Shown one piece after another: positions 1-10,831 of a stretch of 64,000 nucleotides of DNA. The stretch is from positions 18,548,664 to 18,612,663 of the forward strand of contig NW_024044459.1 of NCBI RefSeq assembly GCF_014851395.1, read 5' to 3'. This stretch comes from Micropterus salmoides (taxonomy: Eukaryota > Chordata > Actinopteri > Centrarchiformes > Centrarchidae). A program made the position numbers and the translations under genes. The number at the start of each line of letters is the position of its first letter. Within the stretch, counting starts at the first letter, position 1. The notes beneath the pieces are model-generated. The model was not told the DNA's origin, did no database searches, and worked only from the letters and a program-made list of their open reading frames with translations.

Positions 1-285
1 ACTGACATCCATCCATCGTCAACCGCTTATCCTGCGTACAGGGTCACAGGTGGGCTGGAGCCAATCCCAGCTGACCACGGGCGCATGGCAGGGTATGCCC
101 TGGACAGGTTGCCAGTCCATCACAGGGCCACACATAGATGAAAAACCACTCACGTTCACACTCACTAATCAACCTAGTCCGCGTTTTTGGATGGTGGGAG
201 GAAGCCAGGGTTTGAACTAACGACCTTCTTGCTGTGAGGCGACAGTGCTAACCACTGCACCACCGTGCCACCCCATCAACTGACA
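1..285 (+). repeat. teleost dispersed repeat with 7-bp direct flanks
   Basis: Contains the widespread fish repeat with the phrases aaccgcttatcctgcgtaca, ggacaggttgccagtccatc and ccactgcaccaccgtgcc. ACTGACA stands at 1-7 and again at 279-285, which looks like a target-site duplication; it may extend left of the window. Class not certain: LINE 3' tail or SINE. Confidence 0.7.
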
Positions 286-394
286 AATAAAAGGTTGAAT
301 GAATTCATGTTTGTCAATGTAATAAACATTAATGCTGTCTTCTTGCATGTTTTAACCTAACTGGTCGACCATTTAACTATCCAAATAATTAGGC

Positions 395-700
395 AATCTG
401 TCAAAACCTGGCACCTACGCTTCCCACAATGCAACTCGACCATCGACAGTTTGGTCATAATTTTGTTTGTTTTGCTAGTACCGCCTAATGAAGCCTTAAG
501 CCGCTAGCCTCAAGCAGAGATGAGGAGCGGGCTACAGACTGTTAGGCTTTTTTCACTGTCAAACTTTTGATTTTCAGGCCCAGGTGATGTGGATTTTCAA
601 TTTGTCAGATTTAGCACAGCTTGCACTGGAGCCTCAAAAGGCTTTATACAATCTTTTTTTTTTTTTTTTTTTACATATGTTTTAGTTCTCCCCAAGTCCT
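395..700 (+). repeat. dispersed repeat, copy A
   Basis: Shares a colinear series of words with 9484-9725: cacctac..cccacaatgcaa, agagatgaggagc.ggctacag, cagatttagcacagct and aaaaggctttata. No coding potential and no terminal repeats were recognised. The two copies flank the 3' exons of msh3. Confidence 0.65.
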
Positions 701-2039
701 GTAAACGGAGGTTTATAATCCTGCAGTATACAAACTTAAAAAATTTATAAATTAAAGGATGCAAAATGAATGATTCTCATCAACTTTTAGTGATCAGAAA
801 CAGCACAAGTACAGTAGCAAGACCAGCGGCTTTATGGGGGGGATGTAATTGGACAACAGACATTTGTTAATAAAAGGTATGAATCTTTTTGTCATCTCTT
901 AGTCCAGCCAAAATTAACTGACCTACTGGTGTGAAAGGGCCATTCAACACTCCTTCATGTCAGTATCTTAAACAGTCAGTACTTATTATTGCACCCTCTA
1001 TGTTACAAAAAAGCCACAAGCATTGCTGCACCAAGTATTTTCCATTTAAAGAAAAGGAAAAACATGGCCTATAAGAAACCTCTGCACTGGTCACTGACCT
1101 TGGCTCGACTCATTTAGGCCAGAACAGGATTGACTCATGGCCAAAGTCAGATGTCAGTGACACAAATGCATGCTTCATTTACACTAAATCACTCTATCAC
1201 AAAGAGCACCTCAGCGAGAGCCTTGTTAGTTGTGAGGTGAGAACACGTAAGGTGTAGACTTGAGTAAGGATTGGATTTGTGTGTAATTGGATAGGGAGGA
1301 GGAACAAGACAGAGAGACGGCAACAGTGGTGTTGACACCTGCAACCCTTTCCTCAGGATCATATGGCCGAGTGGAAGCACACTTGTGCGCCCACACGCTC
1401 GCGCCTTTGAAAGCATAGTGTTGTAAAACAGCTGGGAAGAGTGGTGATGCTCTACATATGCGCAGTGACACCAATCAGAGACATATTGTAGGAGAAGAAG
1501 AGGTGACACCATGCAGATAAAGTGTTATATGTGGAATGTTGCAGATCAGCAGTCTGTCAGAGATGCGGTTTTATTTGAACTGTCATGTCAAGTGAGCCGA
1601 ACACACAGCCTGTCCCATCTGGACCCGGCCTCCTTTAGTGTTTGACCGCTCCTAGCATCTGTTTATAAACATACAGCAGATTTTAGCTTACATTAAGGGT
1701 GGATATTTATAGATGTTTCTCCTTTTCAAGACACAGACTACCAATTCTCACACCCCAATCCCTTGTTTCCCTCCTATCAAGCCACTCCACAACCTCTGCC
1801 CCCTTACATGATGAACCAATGCATTGTACAGAGATCCAAATACAAAAAACAAAACAAAAACAGACTCAAAAACTGCTAACAAACATTATCCATACCTCTC
1901 AAACCCCATCCAGCTACCCAGGAATCGCCTGACCATTGTAGACCTAACCAGCAGCATTCAGACACAAAGAAATTAGATAATCATGCCAGTTTCCTCAAAG
2001 TATACCTCCTTTTTTTTTTTTTTCTCTCTTCCTGCCTTC
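701..2039. other. msh3 intron, no feature recognised
   Basis: AT-rich intron sequence. Short reading frames on both strands carry no recognisable protein. There are runs of T (2010-2023) and no splice-bounded exon. Confidence 0.5.
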
Positions 2040-2049
2040 CGGTTAAATG

Positions 2050-2640
2050 TTTGTCTAGATTTTATTTGGGGGACGCCGTTCAGGACAATCTAGGACATCT
2101 TACATACAGTAAAAAAGGTACAATTAAGATAAACTAAAATAAGAGGACAAAACTATTTTTTGTTGTGGATAAAAAGTCTAAAGACTGTAGGCTTCACGGA
2201 AAAGATGTGTTTTGAGGAGTTCTCTGAAAGACGTGACTGAGTCTGCCTGTCGAATATGAGGGAGGAGTGTGTTCCAAAGCCTGGGTGCCGAGCAGCTAAA
2301 GGCTCTGGCTCCCATGGTGGAGAGGCGGAATGGAGGGGTGACAAGGAGACCAGCAGTGGAGGAGCGGAGGGAGCATGAGGGGGCATAAAGAGAGCAGGAG
2401 GGGTTGTGGAGGGCCTTTAAATGTAGGGTGAGTAGGATTAAACTTAATCCTGTATTGCACAGGGAGACAGTGAAGTTTGATAAGAGTAGGTGTGATATGT
2501 GCCGATGATTTGGTAAAGCTCAGGATCCTTGCTGCAGAGTTCTGAACAAGTTGGAGTCGATTGATGAGTTTGGTGGAGAGATACCAGTGAGGAGAGTGTT
2601 GCAGTAGTCTAGACGGGAAGTGACAAAGGCACTAATAGTT
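2050..2640 (-). repeat. anonymous teleost dispersed repeat fragment
   Basis: Purine-rich block with phrases of a common fish repeat (ttgcagtagtctagacggga, gacaaaggcactaat, tgggtgccgagcagctaaag). Its purine-rich strand and flat composition suggest a 3' part of a LINE or a large non-autonomous element. No terminal structure was found. Confidence 0.45.
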
Positions 2641-4320
2641 TGGATATTTACTTAATAATGACTTAAATTATTATTTGATCATTGAAAGTGCCAGTGACAA
2701 ATTTTCTGGTTATCGACTAATTGTTTCAGCACTAATTTTATCAGATCGCTCAGTTCTGCAGAGCACGGCTGTCAGGGGACCCCGGGGTGGTCTGGTAATG
2801 AGCTGCCATTAGCACCTAATCAGACCATTATCCTGTCTGCAGCCTGCCTCCTGCACATGCTCCGTTTGTTTTTACCTTTCAGTGTCTATAGACAGGAATT
2901 GGGGAAATTGCGTGTGTGTGTGCTCACGTTTGAGTGCTGCACATGTGTTTCAGCGGGTACAGGTCTGTGTGTCTCTGTTTGAAGCATGTGGGACTCACTC
3001 TGCATGTCTCTCTCAGAGGCAGGTATTACTAGTGAAGTGTGACCTTTCTTAGGCCGAGCGGTTAGCGGGCCAATCCTGGAGCCAGCCTGAGTCAATGCAG
3101 CCGCATGTCTGCTGCAATGATATAAGATACAGGCCTGCTACACCATGAGAGCTCATAGAAGATTTACCTTTACTGTCATCATCAGATTTAATGAATATAA
3201 AAGCTAAAATGTTTGGGATATTTAATCCCACGTAAGTTATTGTGTTTCAAAAGTTTTTCACATTGTCAAAACGGTTTTCTACTATGTGGGAAAGAGAGAC
3301 AGGAGATCAAGGAAAAATCTTGTAGAAGAACGGTTTTCATCCCTCCAACAGAGTTCCTCAGACTTGTGAAGGCTCCTGGTAGGTGTAGGTGGTAGGTTTT
3401 TACTTTATTTTGTCACCCATCTGTATTTTAGTGGTATTTTATGGTAATGTCTCCTCACTAATCCCATTTACATGTAATTGGGTTGTTAAAGTAATCAGGA
3501 AAAGGAAATGCATTTGTTTTAGTGAGGAGCTCTCAGCAGCTGTCCTGAGAGTGAAGCGCTGAGAGGAAACATGTTTGTGCAGGAATTTGAAAGGGAGGCG
3601 GAGTGAGTGCATGCGCCACCCTCTTTTTGTGATTTTCATGTCTTGACCTCATTGCCAGAGTTCAGTCAACCTTTGGGAGGCTCCCAGGCCTGACAGTGAT
3701 TAAGGAATAGCAGTATGAGGTGAAGTGCCTTTATTTTGGTCAATCTCTCTCCAGAGCCCGAAAAGCTGGCTGTGGTGTTTACAGTGAAAGGCAGGAAAGT
3801 GGAGAGTTCTACTGCAGTTTGACTAAGACGAAAAAAATGTCCTCATGCATTAGTTCAGCACACTGCAGGATACATAGACAGTTGACTAATACTGGGCCAA
3901 AGTACAGTAGATGTAGATGCCCTGCTCTTTGTTTTTCAGTTTCAACTTTTGCTTAGTTGTGGTAACACAGATGGTGTTACATAATATGCATCATTTGTTA
4001 TGATACCTACCATTTGGTACATGTATTACTTTATCCCCCTCTTTTTTGGTTGTTCTCTTAGTTTTTTTTCTTTTATACATTTCTCTTTTGTAAAATACTT
4101 TTTTTGTTTGATTAATATTCACTGAAGTCAAAGGACTAACTAAATAATTTAGTAGGGTATTATCAAGATCCCAATTACTACTAGGAATATAAATCATATA
4201 GTTGTGGTAAGGTGTGTGTATATATACATACTTATGTTTAAGGGCTTAAAAAAACTTTTTTAAATCTGAAGAGCTGTTAAAGTGAGAATGCTGAGGGAAC
4301 GATAGATTTTTAGCTGTGTC
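2641..4320. other. msh3 intron, no feature recognised
   Basis: Unique-looking, AT-rich intron sequence with a few short open frames that match no known protein. No exon of msh3 could be placed here. Confidence 0.45.
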
Positions 4321-4332
4321 TGGGGATGGTAG

Positions 4333-4790
4333 GGTCGATTGGTCCACCACAGAAATTTCTCAACAACTATTGGAGGGATTGCCATGAAATTTAGTACAGA
4401 CATTCAGGGTGCCCTGAGGATGTATCCTAATGACTTTGCTGACTGTTCCTGCAGTGCTACCAGCAGGTCAAATTTTCCTGAATATTGTGGCTGCCTACAC
4501 TAATACGAACCCACATCTACTTGTGATCACACATCACAGACCCATGACATATAATCTTAACATTGTCTCATTATCTCCTGCCCAAGTAATTATCGGCTGA
4601 CCCCTAAGATTCAGTTTATACCATTTGTGGGATCTTGACGATGATCCTTTCTGACTTTGATGATCCCCTGACTTTATCTTTAGCTCCACTAGCAGGTTGA
4701 CATTTGTGGTTGAGTGGAATGTCTCGACAACTATTGGATGAATTACCACGAAACTGATGAGATGAATTATAATCACTTTATTGATGTCAA
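4333..4790 (+). repeat. dispersed teleost repeat, two related segments
   Basis: Two segments carry the fish repeat core (caacaactattggagggatt at 4361; cgacaactattggatgaatt at 4725), each followed by a ccatgaaa/ccacgaaa motif. Both also hold a gcaggt.aa.ttt motif nearby. Possibly an old tandem or nested insertion; class unknown. Confidence 0.5.
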
Positions 4791-5574
4791 AAATCTAAAT
4801 ATTTTGGGCTATGACCAAATACACACAATACTAATGATATTCCCATCAGCCTCAGCTGCACTTTGTGTTTAGTTCTAATGAGAAATTATTACCTTATGGC
4901 GTCACCTTGTTTATGAGATTTTCTGTTTCATTATTGTGTTTTCTCAGACTTTGGCTCATTGATTTTCAAATGTGATCATTATTCTACCAACATGACCTCT
5001 CTTACACCTGGTAATAAAATGTGGTCTTCATCTAAACAGATAATGACAAATACAAACAGCAATATCTTAACATTTACTTGAGATTTTATACGGTTTTCTT
5101 GTCTGCTTTCTGTGGGCACTCTGATCAGATCTCAGTTCACAGGCACTATGCGAAGCTGGTGAGTAGGTGGGAAAGTGGTAGTTTTATTGTCAGTAAAACC
5201 AAACATGGCAGGTGGAGGGTCAGAACAAGTGCCATTACTGTACAGCTCGTACTTACTTTTCTTACTTTTACCTACCAGCAAAACGTCTTCCACGACCGCC
5301 TGAAACAACAGAAGTGACAAGCTTCTCTGGCAGGCCGCTACACAGCAGTCACTGCAGTGATGACATTGCTGCCTGCAGCTATGCTGTTGTCTTCGCTTCA
5401 GCTGGATATTTTTTTACTAATGTCAACACAATGCACAGATTGCATTCACACCTGGCTGAGCCTCTTTATGTAGGTTTCCTGAACAATCTGATGGTAGACC
5501 AAAGAGCTGCCAGAGACCCTGTGTACTAGGTTTTTCTCAATGTTAACACTTCACTCTCTCCTTCTTTTTCGTAG
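4791..5574. other. msh3 intron upstream of the third-last exon
   Basis: No exon recognised. A 105-codon frame at 5212-5529 and an overlapping antisense frame show no family features. The pyrimidine-rich tract ending ttcgtag at 5574 is the acceptor of the next exon. Confidence 0.5.
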
Positions 5575-5707
5575 GTGAAAGCCCTCACACTGTTTGTGAC
5601 CCATTACCCTCCTCTGTGCGAGTTGGAGCGGGTGTATCCTGAACATGTGTCTAACTACCACATGGCTTTCCTACTCAATGAACCTGACATCGCCACTGAC
5701 ACTAATG
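5575..5707 (+). CDS. msh3: msh3 third-last coding exon (ATPase H-loop)
   Basis: 133 nt, enters in phase 0 after the acceptor ttcgtag and leaves after the first base of a codon at donor gtatgt. It encodes VKALTLFVTHYPPLCELE and then a segment rich in acidic residues. The His of VTHY is the switch residue that senses the gamma phosphate in MutS ATPases. Confidence 0.93.
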
Positions 5708-8700
5708 GTATGTGCGCGTGCATTTTTGTGCACATATGAATATGCATTCACTGTTTTTTGGGGTGTATATTATGAATTTGACTGTTGCCAATCTTATTAA
5801 CAGTCTTACTTTGGACATTTCTAAATCACTATTACTCTGCACTTTGTGTATATGCCGGCAGATGGAGAGGTTCAGCCAGAATTCATCACCTTCCTCTACC
5901 AGTTAACTGAAGGAGCTGCAGCGCGGAGCTATGGCCTGAATGTCGCCCGATTGGCAGACATTCCAGACCCTATACTACACACTGCTGCACGCAAAGCCCG
6001 AGAGCTGGAGCGCATAGTCAACGCCAGGAGGTACTACGAACACACCCTGACCTTTTCTTAAAGGGGCACTCCACTCACTTTATACTGTGAAGCAGGATTT
6101 TACTACTCTGAAAAGTTATCATGTAGGCAATTATTTTATGGTCATGTTCAACTTGCTAGCGCTCCCGTACATTGGCATCCTCGCAATGGACTGGCCTCAT
6201 TCAGATGAATGAGGGGGCTTTGCTTTTTAACTCTGGGCTGAAGATGGTCTGAATGCAACCTACCACATAAATACTGTCAAGTTATTGGAAATGTAGGATC
6301 CGGTGTTTTGGGGGGAAAAGGGCAGGATATCTCAGCTGCTTTTACTTTTACTTACTACTAAATTGCTGCAGTATCTCACTAAACCGTCTCATAAATCACA
6401 AAATGTCCTGTTCCTGTGTTTTTGGAGTTTCTTGAATACTGTTAAGCACAAATCGAGCTTGTAGCTGAAAAAAAAAAATTTGTGTCATGAAGAAATGAAA
6501 CTCAAAATAGCTCCACTGACACTAAATTGAGTGTATATTTAAGCTTTATCACTCAAATAAACTTGATTAATTCTTGTGCTCATACATCTGAACCAGAAAA
6601 TGTACCAAGGAGTTTCACAGAGGAGAGAGAGACTTACAAGCAGCTTTATGATGGATAGTTTTCCTGTTTTTTTTCAGACCTTCAGCAACTTCATTTGTAA
6701 AAAGCGACTAGCGACAAATCAAGTGTGTAATTCATAAAGTGAGAAATATGTAAAACTCTACAATATTGTTGATTAGTTTATTCCCCTGCATACTACTCAG
6801 AGTAAACTAAGCAGCACAGTGACTCCTCTCCTCTCACACAGTGCGCACACAGGCAGGATTTACAGTGAATTACTATGGTTATGGGCAGGGTGCGATTTGC
6901 TTGGGGGGGATTTCCCCCTTTCTGGATTATATATCCCTGCCTCTGCTGCATAATATTTATCCAAAATAAACAAAATTTAAAGTAAAGCCCTCCAGTAAAG
7001 TAAATTACATGTGTCCATTTACTTTTAATGTACTTGCCTTTGTAAAGAGAGAAACTGACAATATGAAGTCGCTAACCTGCCTTTCAGCTCGCTCTGGTCT
7101 GTTTCAGTGGATTTACCATAAAGGCTTAAATACGTGTGCACTCCAAATGTAGGTGCGGCTAGCTTAATCGCCTTCTCAGAAACGAGAGATAGAAACACTC
7201 AAAGCGGTTCAGACAGTTTGTTGCCTTTTCTAAGAAGTCAGCCACAGATGGAGTGGATGTGCTAGGAGTCAATTCAGCAGAACAGCGTCTGCAAACGGCG
7301 ATTCTTGCGTCTTTCTCAGACACTTTAAAATGCTTCCACACTGCTGACATGTCAACGTAATTGTTCGCTAAAACTTATTCAGTCTTTTGACTTATTAGGC
7401 CGAACATCGAAAGTGTTTTTTTTTTGCTATTTTCGGCCGATTAATTTCGGTGGCCGAACATTCGGTGCATCCCTATTTTAAAATGCGCTACTTTGGCTCT
7501 GATGTGGCTGCCTGTCTCTGTAGGTAATCACCTCTCTGTAGTCTTGCTCAATGTCCCGCCCACGGCACTGTCTGGTTGGTTACACGTTGCGAATAGCCTA
7601 TCAGCACTCATGAGACATTTGCTTCGGTGAGCAGTGGAGCTGCGCATCGAAGAGAAGGCTGACAATATTACTGAAGCTGCGAAACAAATCTCTGTCTGAT
7701 GATCTGTTTCTATGATGACAAGCAGCCCAGTGTCCCTGATACACCAGTCAACATGCCCGAAGTCACAGCTTCGGGGTTTCACTGAATGACACTCTCGAAC
7801 GTGACGACTTTTAAATCAGTCGCTCTCCCTCCCCTTACCCTCTCACTGCACCTGAGAGTTTAACACATCATTTGTCCTTTTTGCATTTTCATTGCAACTC
7901 TGCATTGCTATGTAACGTAACATAGGTTATTTATTTTTTTAATAATAAACAGTGGGAGAAAACTTTTTTTAAACTTTGCAATCAATCCACAGGTCACCCG
8001 TATTTTCATGAAGGAAAAAAAGAACAGTAATGAGATTATTTTAGATTAGTTTAGTGTCAACCTCAATTTGTGGTGCAGTTTTCCATTAACAAACAAGATA
8101 GATTTGAATAAGTTCTTTGTTTGAAGTTCCTATTTTAAATTGACATTCCTAACGTGGTTATTAAATAAATGACAATTTTAATTAAAATGAATGTTCTGGA
8201 ATTGTTGATTAAAACGGAGATGCTTAACAGCTGTTGTCAACCTTTTGTCCTGGGAATATTTTCTCCCAGAGGGTCCAAGTTTTCCCTTGGCTAATTTACC
8301 TTTTCCAAATATTAAGAGGAATGCACAAGCGCACACTAATAGGGATGGAAAGAGAAAATATATGTTTTTTTTAATGCTGATATAGACAAGTTTTTCTATT
8401 AGGATGAACCACACACTGCCAGGCAGAGGTGTTCTGGTTGCGATTGAGTTAGGAAGCAGAAATACGGAGAATTCTTAGTCTTTTGCTGTTGAAGCGTCAG
8501 CATATTGCACTTTCTCCACATTCTTCTGTCGCTGTAAATTTACACATGGCATCTCCTCGCTGTGTAACAGACAGCCTGCTGGGAGTTGAGCGTTGCTTAG
8601 TCTCTTCCTAAGTAATCCTCACTATATGAAATATCTGTCAGCGCGCGTACACACACACACACACACACACACATTATATGTGCTACCTCTCCATCAATGT

Positions 8701-9032
8701 AATCCTCCCTATATGAGATGTTTGTCGTTTGTTAGAGTGAAGCCATGCTGAGTACACAATAATCATACACACAGGAGTTGAGCTGCTTGTTGGAGGTTAA
8801 GAACAGGGATTTTATCATACTCTCACTCTGCTGTGTGTGTGAGTATAATGTATTTTGGCTCAAAACATGTGGACTTATGTAAGGAAATATATTAGTTTTA
8901 TATACAATATTTTGTTTATGCAACATTTCCTTGTCTTTGTGTCTCTCTAGGAAGAATAAGAAACTTCTTTCAGATCTTTGGCGCATCTCGGACAAATCAT
9001 CCCTTATGGAGTGGCTGCAGTCAAACTATTGA
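5575..9032 (+). CDS. msh3: msh3, last three coding exons (partial gene)
   Basis: DNA mismatch repair protein Msh3, which pairs with Msh2 (MutSbeta) in the nucleus to recognise insertion-deletion loops. The coding join 5575-5707, 5862-6030, 8951-9032 keeps phase at both junctions and gives 127 residues ending in TGA. The first exon carries the TLFVTHY segment; its His is the H-loop (switch) residue of the MutS ABC-type ATPase. The second exon encodes the segment around RSYGLNVARLADIP, the helix-turn-helix that follows the ATPase in MutS proteins. The third exon gives a short, charged, poorly conserved tail ending LQSNY. Introns have GT/AG ends. Earlier exons, including the Walker motifs, are not in the 5.5 kb upstream, so they lie left of the window. 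Identification rests on recalled family similarity and is supported by the rasgrf2 neighbour. Confidence 0.93.
5862..6030 (+). CDS. msh3: msh3 second-last coding exon (helix-turn-helix)
   Basis: 169 nt, follows a 154-bp intron and acceptor ccggcag. The split Asp codon (G + AT) is restored at the junction. It encodes the C-terminal helix-turn-helix dimerisation region (FLYQLTEGAAARSYGLN and the ARKARELE helix). It ends AG at donor gtacta, with the final Arg codon completed in the last exon. Confidence 0.93.
6061..7158. other. msh3 last intron, left part
   Basis: AT-rich with no exon. The segment 6060-6260 has the flavour of an anonymous dispersed repeat; nothing else could be supported. Confidence 0.4.
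7159..7475 (-). mobile_element. 5' end of a hAT transposon: terminal inverted repeat plus BED-finger fragment
   Basis: On the minus strand the element starts TAGGGATGCACCGAATG at 7475, a classic hAT terminus. After about 125 bases an open frame (7350-7159) begins MSAVWKHFKVSEKDARIAV with CRRC, the first Cys pair of the BED zinc finger found at the N-terminus of hAT transposases. The frame then breaks: the expected SNLxxHLxxxH part of the finger is absent, replaced by unrelated residues. No matching second terminus was found between 5.9 and 7.16 kb, so this is a truncated, non-coding remnant in the last msh3 intron. Confidence 0.7.
7484..8640. other. msh3 last intron, right part
   Basis: Short open frames on the minus strand carry no recognised domain. 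No exon or repeat structure was seen. Confidence 0.4.
8649..8673. repeat. (AC)n microsatellite
   Basis: About 12 uninterrupted AC dinucleotides in the last msh3 intron. Confidence 0.95.
8951..9032 (+). CDS. msh3: msh3 terminal coding exon with stop codon
   Basis: 82 nt after acceptor tctctctag. The first base completes an AGG Arg codon; 26 further codons and TGA follow. The predicted tail has Leu and Trp residues and ends SLMEWLQSNY. It is shorter than the human tail, which ends in a longer acidic segment. The preceding intron is 2.9 kb and holds a hAT fragment. The exon is assigned by matching phase, splice site and position; the sequence itself is weakly conserved. Confidence 0.78.
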
Positions 9033-9145
9033 CATCGCTGCAATGGTAGTCAACACCATCAGATCAGAACATGAAGAGGAGAGAACCCAGCTGTCAGTGA
9101 ATGGCCATGCTCAAAGAACAATATACATGCTTTAGCCTTCAGGAG

Positions 9146-9151
9146 AATAAA
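9146..9151 (+). terminator. candidate msh3 polyadenylation signal
   Basis: The canonical AATAAA hexamer lies 114 bases after the msh3 stop codon. It is the first AATAAA on the + strand after the stop and would give a short 3' UTR. Confidence 0.5.
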
Positions 9152-9479
9152 CATCTCTGGTGCTGGTTATCGTCATTGCCACCATAAACATCATCATCAT
9201 CATCTGTACTGTAACCTAATTGTCATAACATCAATTAATACCAATTGATCAAGGTTTGACCCACCAGACTATATGTGACATCAGTGTGTATTGTGATAAA
9301 AAAACAAAACAAAAACTTCTTACACTTGTTCTCTGTCTGACCTTAAAAAGAGGAGCCTACTCCACAGATTTAGCATTGTGCTACTATAGCATTGTAATGG
9401 ACAGGAAAAAGAGATCATAATTGATGCAGCGGAATCAGAGATCAGAGATCTTTTTTTATTCCACACATTCTTCTTTCTT

Positions 9480-9800
9480 GTCAATATGTGGCACCTACAT
9501 TACCCACAATGCAATTCCAGTGTGTGAAGCTTGTAGAGGACTTATGCTACTAGCCTAAAGAAGAGATGAGGAGCAGGCTACAGAGGCCTGGTAAACGCAC
9601 TTTCCAACGCCATATCCATATTTCTTTCATTTTCAAACTTGTGCTAACTTTAATTTATCAGACTTTGCACAGCTCACTCCAGATTAACAAAAGGCTTTAT
9701 AGGCATAGGCTAGGCCTACATCTTTATATGTATTTATTTTGTACTAATACGGGATACTGTAATATAAACAGATGCGTCTAATTGGTGGAGTTCCCCTTTA
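9480..9800 (+). repeat. dispersed repeat, copy B
   Basis: Second copy of the repeat at 395-700, in the same orientation, lying between the msh3 3' end and the rasgrf2 promoter. Shared words include tggcacctac, cccacaatgcaa, agagatgaggagc and aaaaggctttata. Confidence 0.65.
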
Positions 9801-10059
9801 AATAAGAACTTAGACATAGTTTCTTGTTGTGCAGAAAACATGAAGGAAACCGATTATGACATGAGGAGGCATTAAATTGTTGATTTACACGCGTTTTGTC
9901 AAAGTTGAACAGGCATTGTATTCATGTAGTCTTTATCCTGAATGTAGGCTTGTCCGTTAGGGTGTACTTTTTGCTACCCGTCGCTGTTAATAATGCAAAT
10001 ACAAATCATTTGCCACTGAGAAAATTTGCATCACATCTCTAGCTCTCTCTCATACCCTC

Positions 10060-10555
10060 AAACACACACACACCACTCATGCTCCGCCTTTAATTCTACC
10101 AACTCCAAGATCAGCGCGCATCACTGGAGAGAGAGAAAGATAGAGAGACCTAGTGGGAGTGAGTGTTTGTGTGCGAGGCAGAGAGTTAAACACTGTCAAA
10201 GCCGATTACAGTTTATCGGGTCTGTGATTCTGTCACTGTCTCTCCACTTGAGGGTTTTCCCCGTTGAGAACGACACGCCTCGATCTCGCTTTCTCCTGCT
10301 TGTTTTGTTGTTGTTTATTTATAGAAGCGCGCTTTTTTGCGAGCAGCATGGATTTATTCAAGTGCTTGTAAGACTCGGACATGTTTACCATGAGTTCCTC
10401 TGCAGAAGCGCTCCTGTCAGCGGGGCAACTTTTCCGTGCGCCACGGTTTCGCTGAACCAAGCGTCTCGGTGGGAAAGTTTACACGCAACCCCATGGGCTT
10501 GCAGTGAAAGCTCTGGTTGTCCCAATTTCTTCTCTCTACCACACCGTACGACAAA
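10060..10555 (+). promoter_or_regulatory. rasgrf2 5' region: probable CpG-rich promoter and 5' UTR
   Basis: CpG density rises from about 10.1 kb through exon 1, in contrast with the AT-rich surroundings, as expected for a CpG-island promoter. The frame of the rasgrf2 start codon is closed upstream by TGA at 10505, and no in-frame ATG lies between, so ATG 10556 is the first usable start. The codon has A at -3 (AAAATGC). No clear TATA box is seen and the transcription start cannot be placed. Only about 1.0 kb separates it from the msh3 polyadenylation signal. Confidence 0.5.
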
Positions 10556-10831
10556 ATGCAGAAGAGCGTCCGCTACAATGAAGGGCACGCGCTGTTTCTG
10601 TCGGCGGTCGCGCGTAAAGACGGGACTAAGCGCGGATACCTGAGCAAGAAGACGGCGGAGAACAGCCGATGGCACGAGAAGTTCTTCGCCCTTTACCAGA
10701 ATGTACTGTTCTACTTCGAGAACGAGCAGAGCGCGCGACCTGCCGGGATTTACCTGTTGGAAGGATGCACCTGCGAGCGCGCGCCGGCGCCAAAGATGTC
10801 CAACACTGGGAAGGAATCGCTGGAGAAACAG
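10556..10831 (+). CDS. rasgrf2: rasgrf2 coding exon 1: start and first part of PH domain
   Basis: 92 codons from ATG 10556 to CAG at 10831, leaving in phase 0 at donor gtgaga. The protein starts [20 protein letters not shown] and contains KRGYLSKK and WFALYQN-like PH strands (here [16 protein letters not shown]). High GC, with many CpG, continuous with the promoter region. Confidence 0.96.

Noticed and set aside
1..5574. Further upstream msh3 exons (Walker B region, GRGTST motif)
   Set aside because: Searched by eye in all three + frames and not found; they must be left of the window.
10026..10643. 205-codon + frame overlapping the rasgrf2 5' UTR and exon 1
   Set aside because: Out of frame with the PH domain, no family features; open because of CpG-rich composition.
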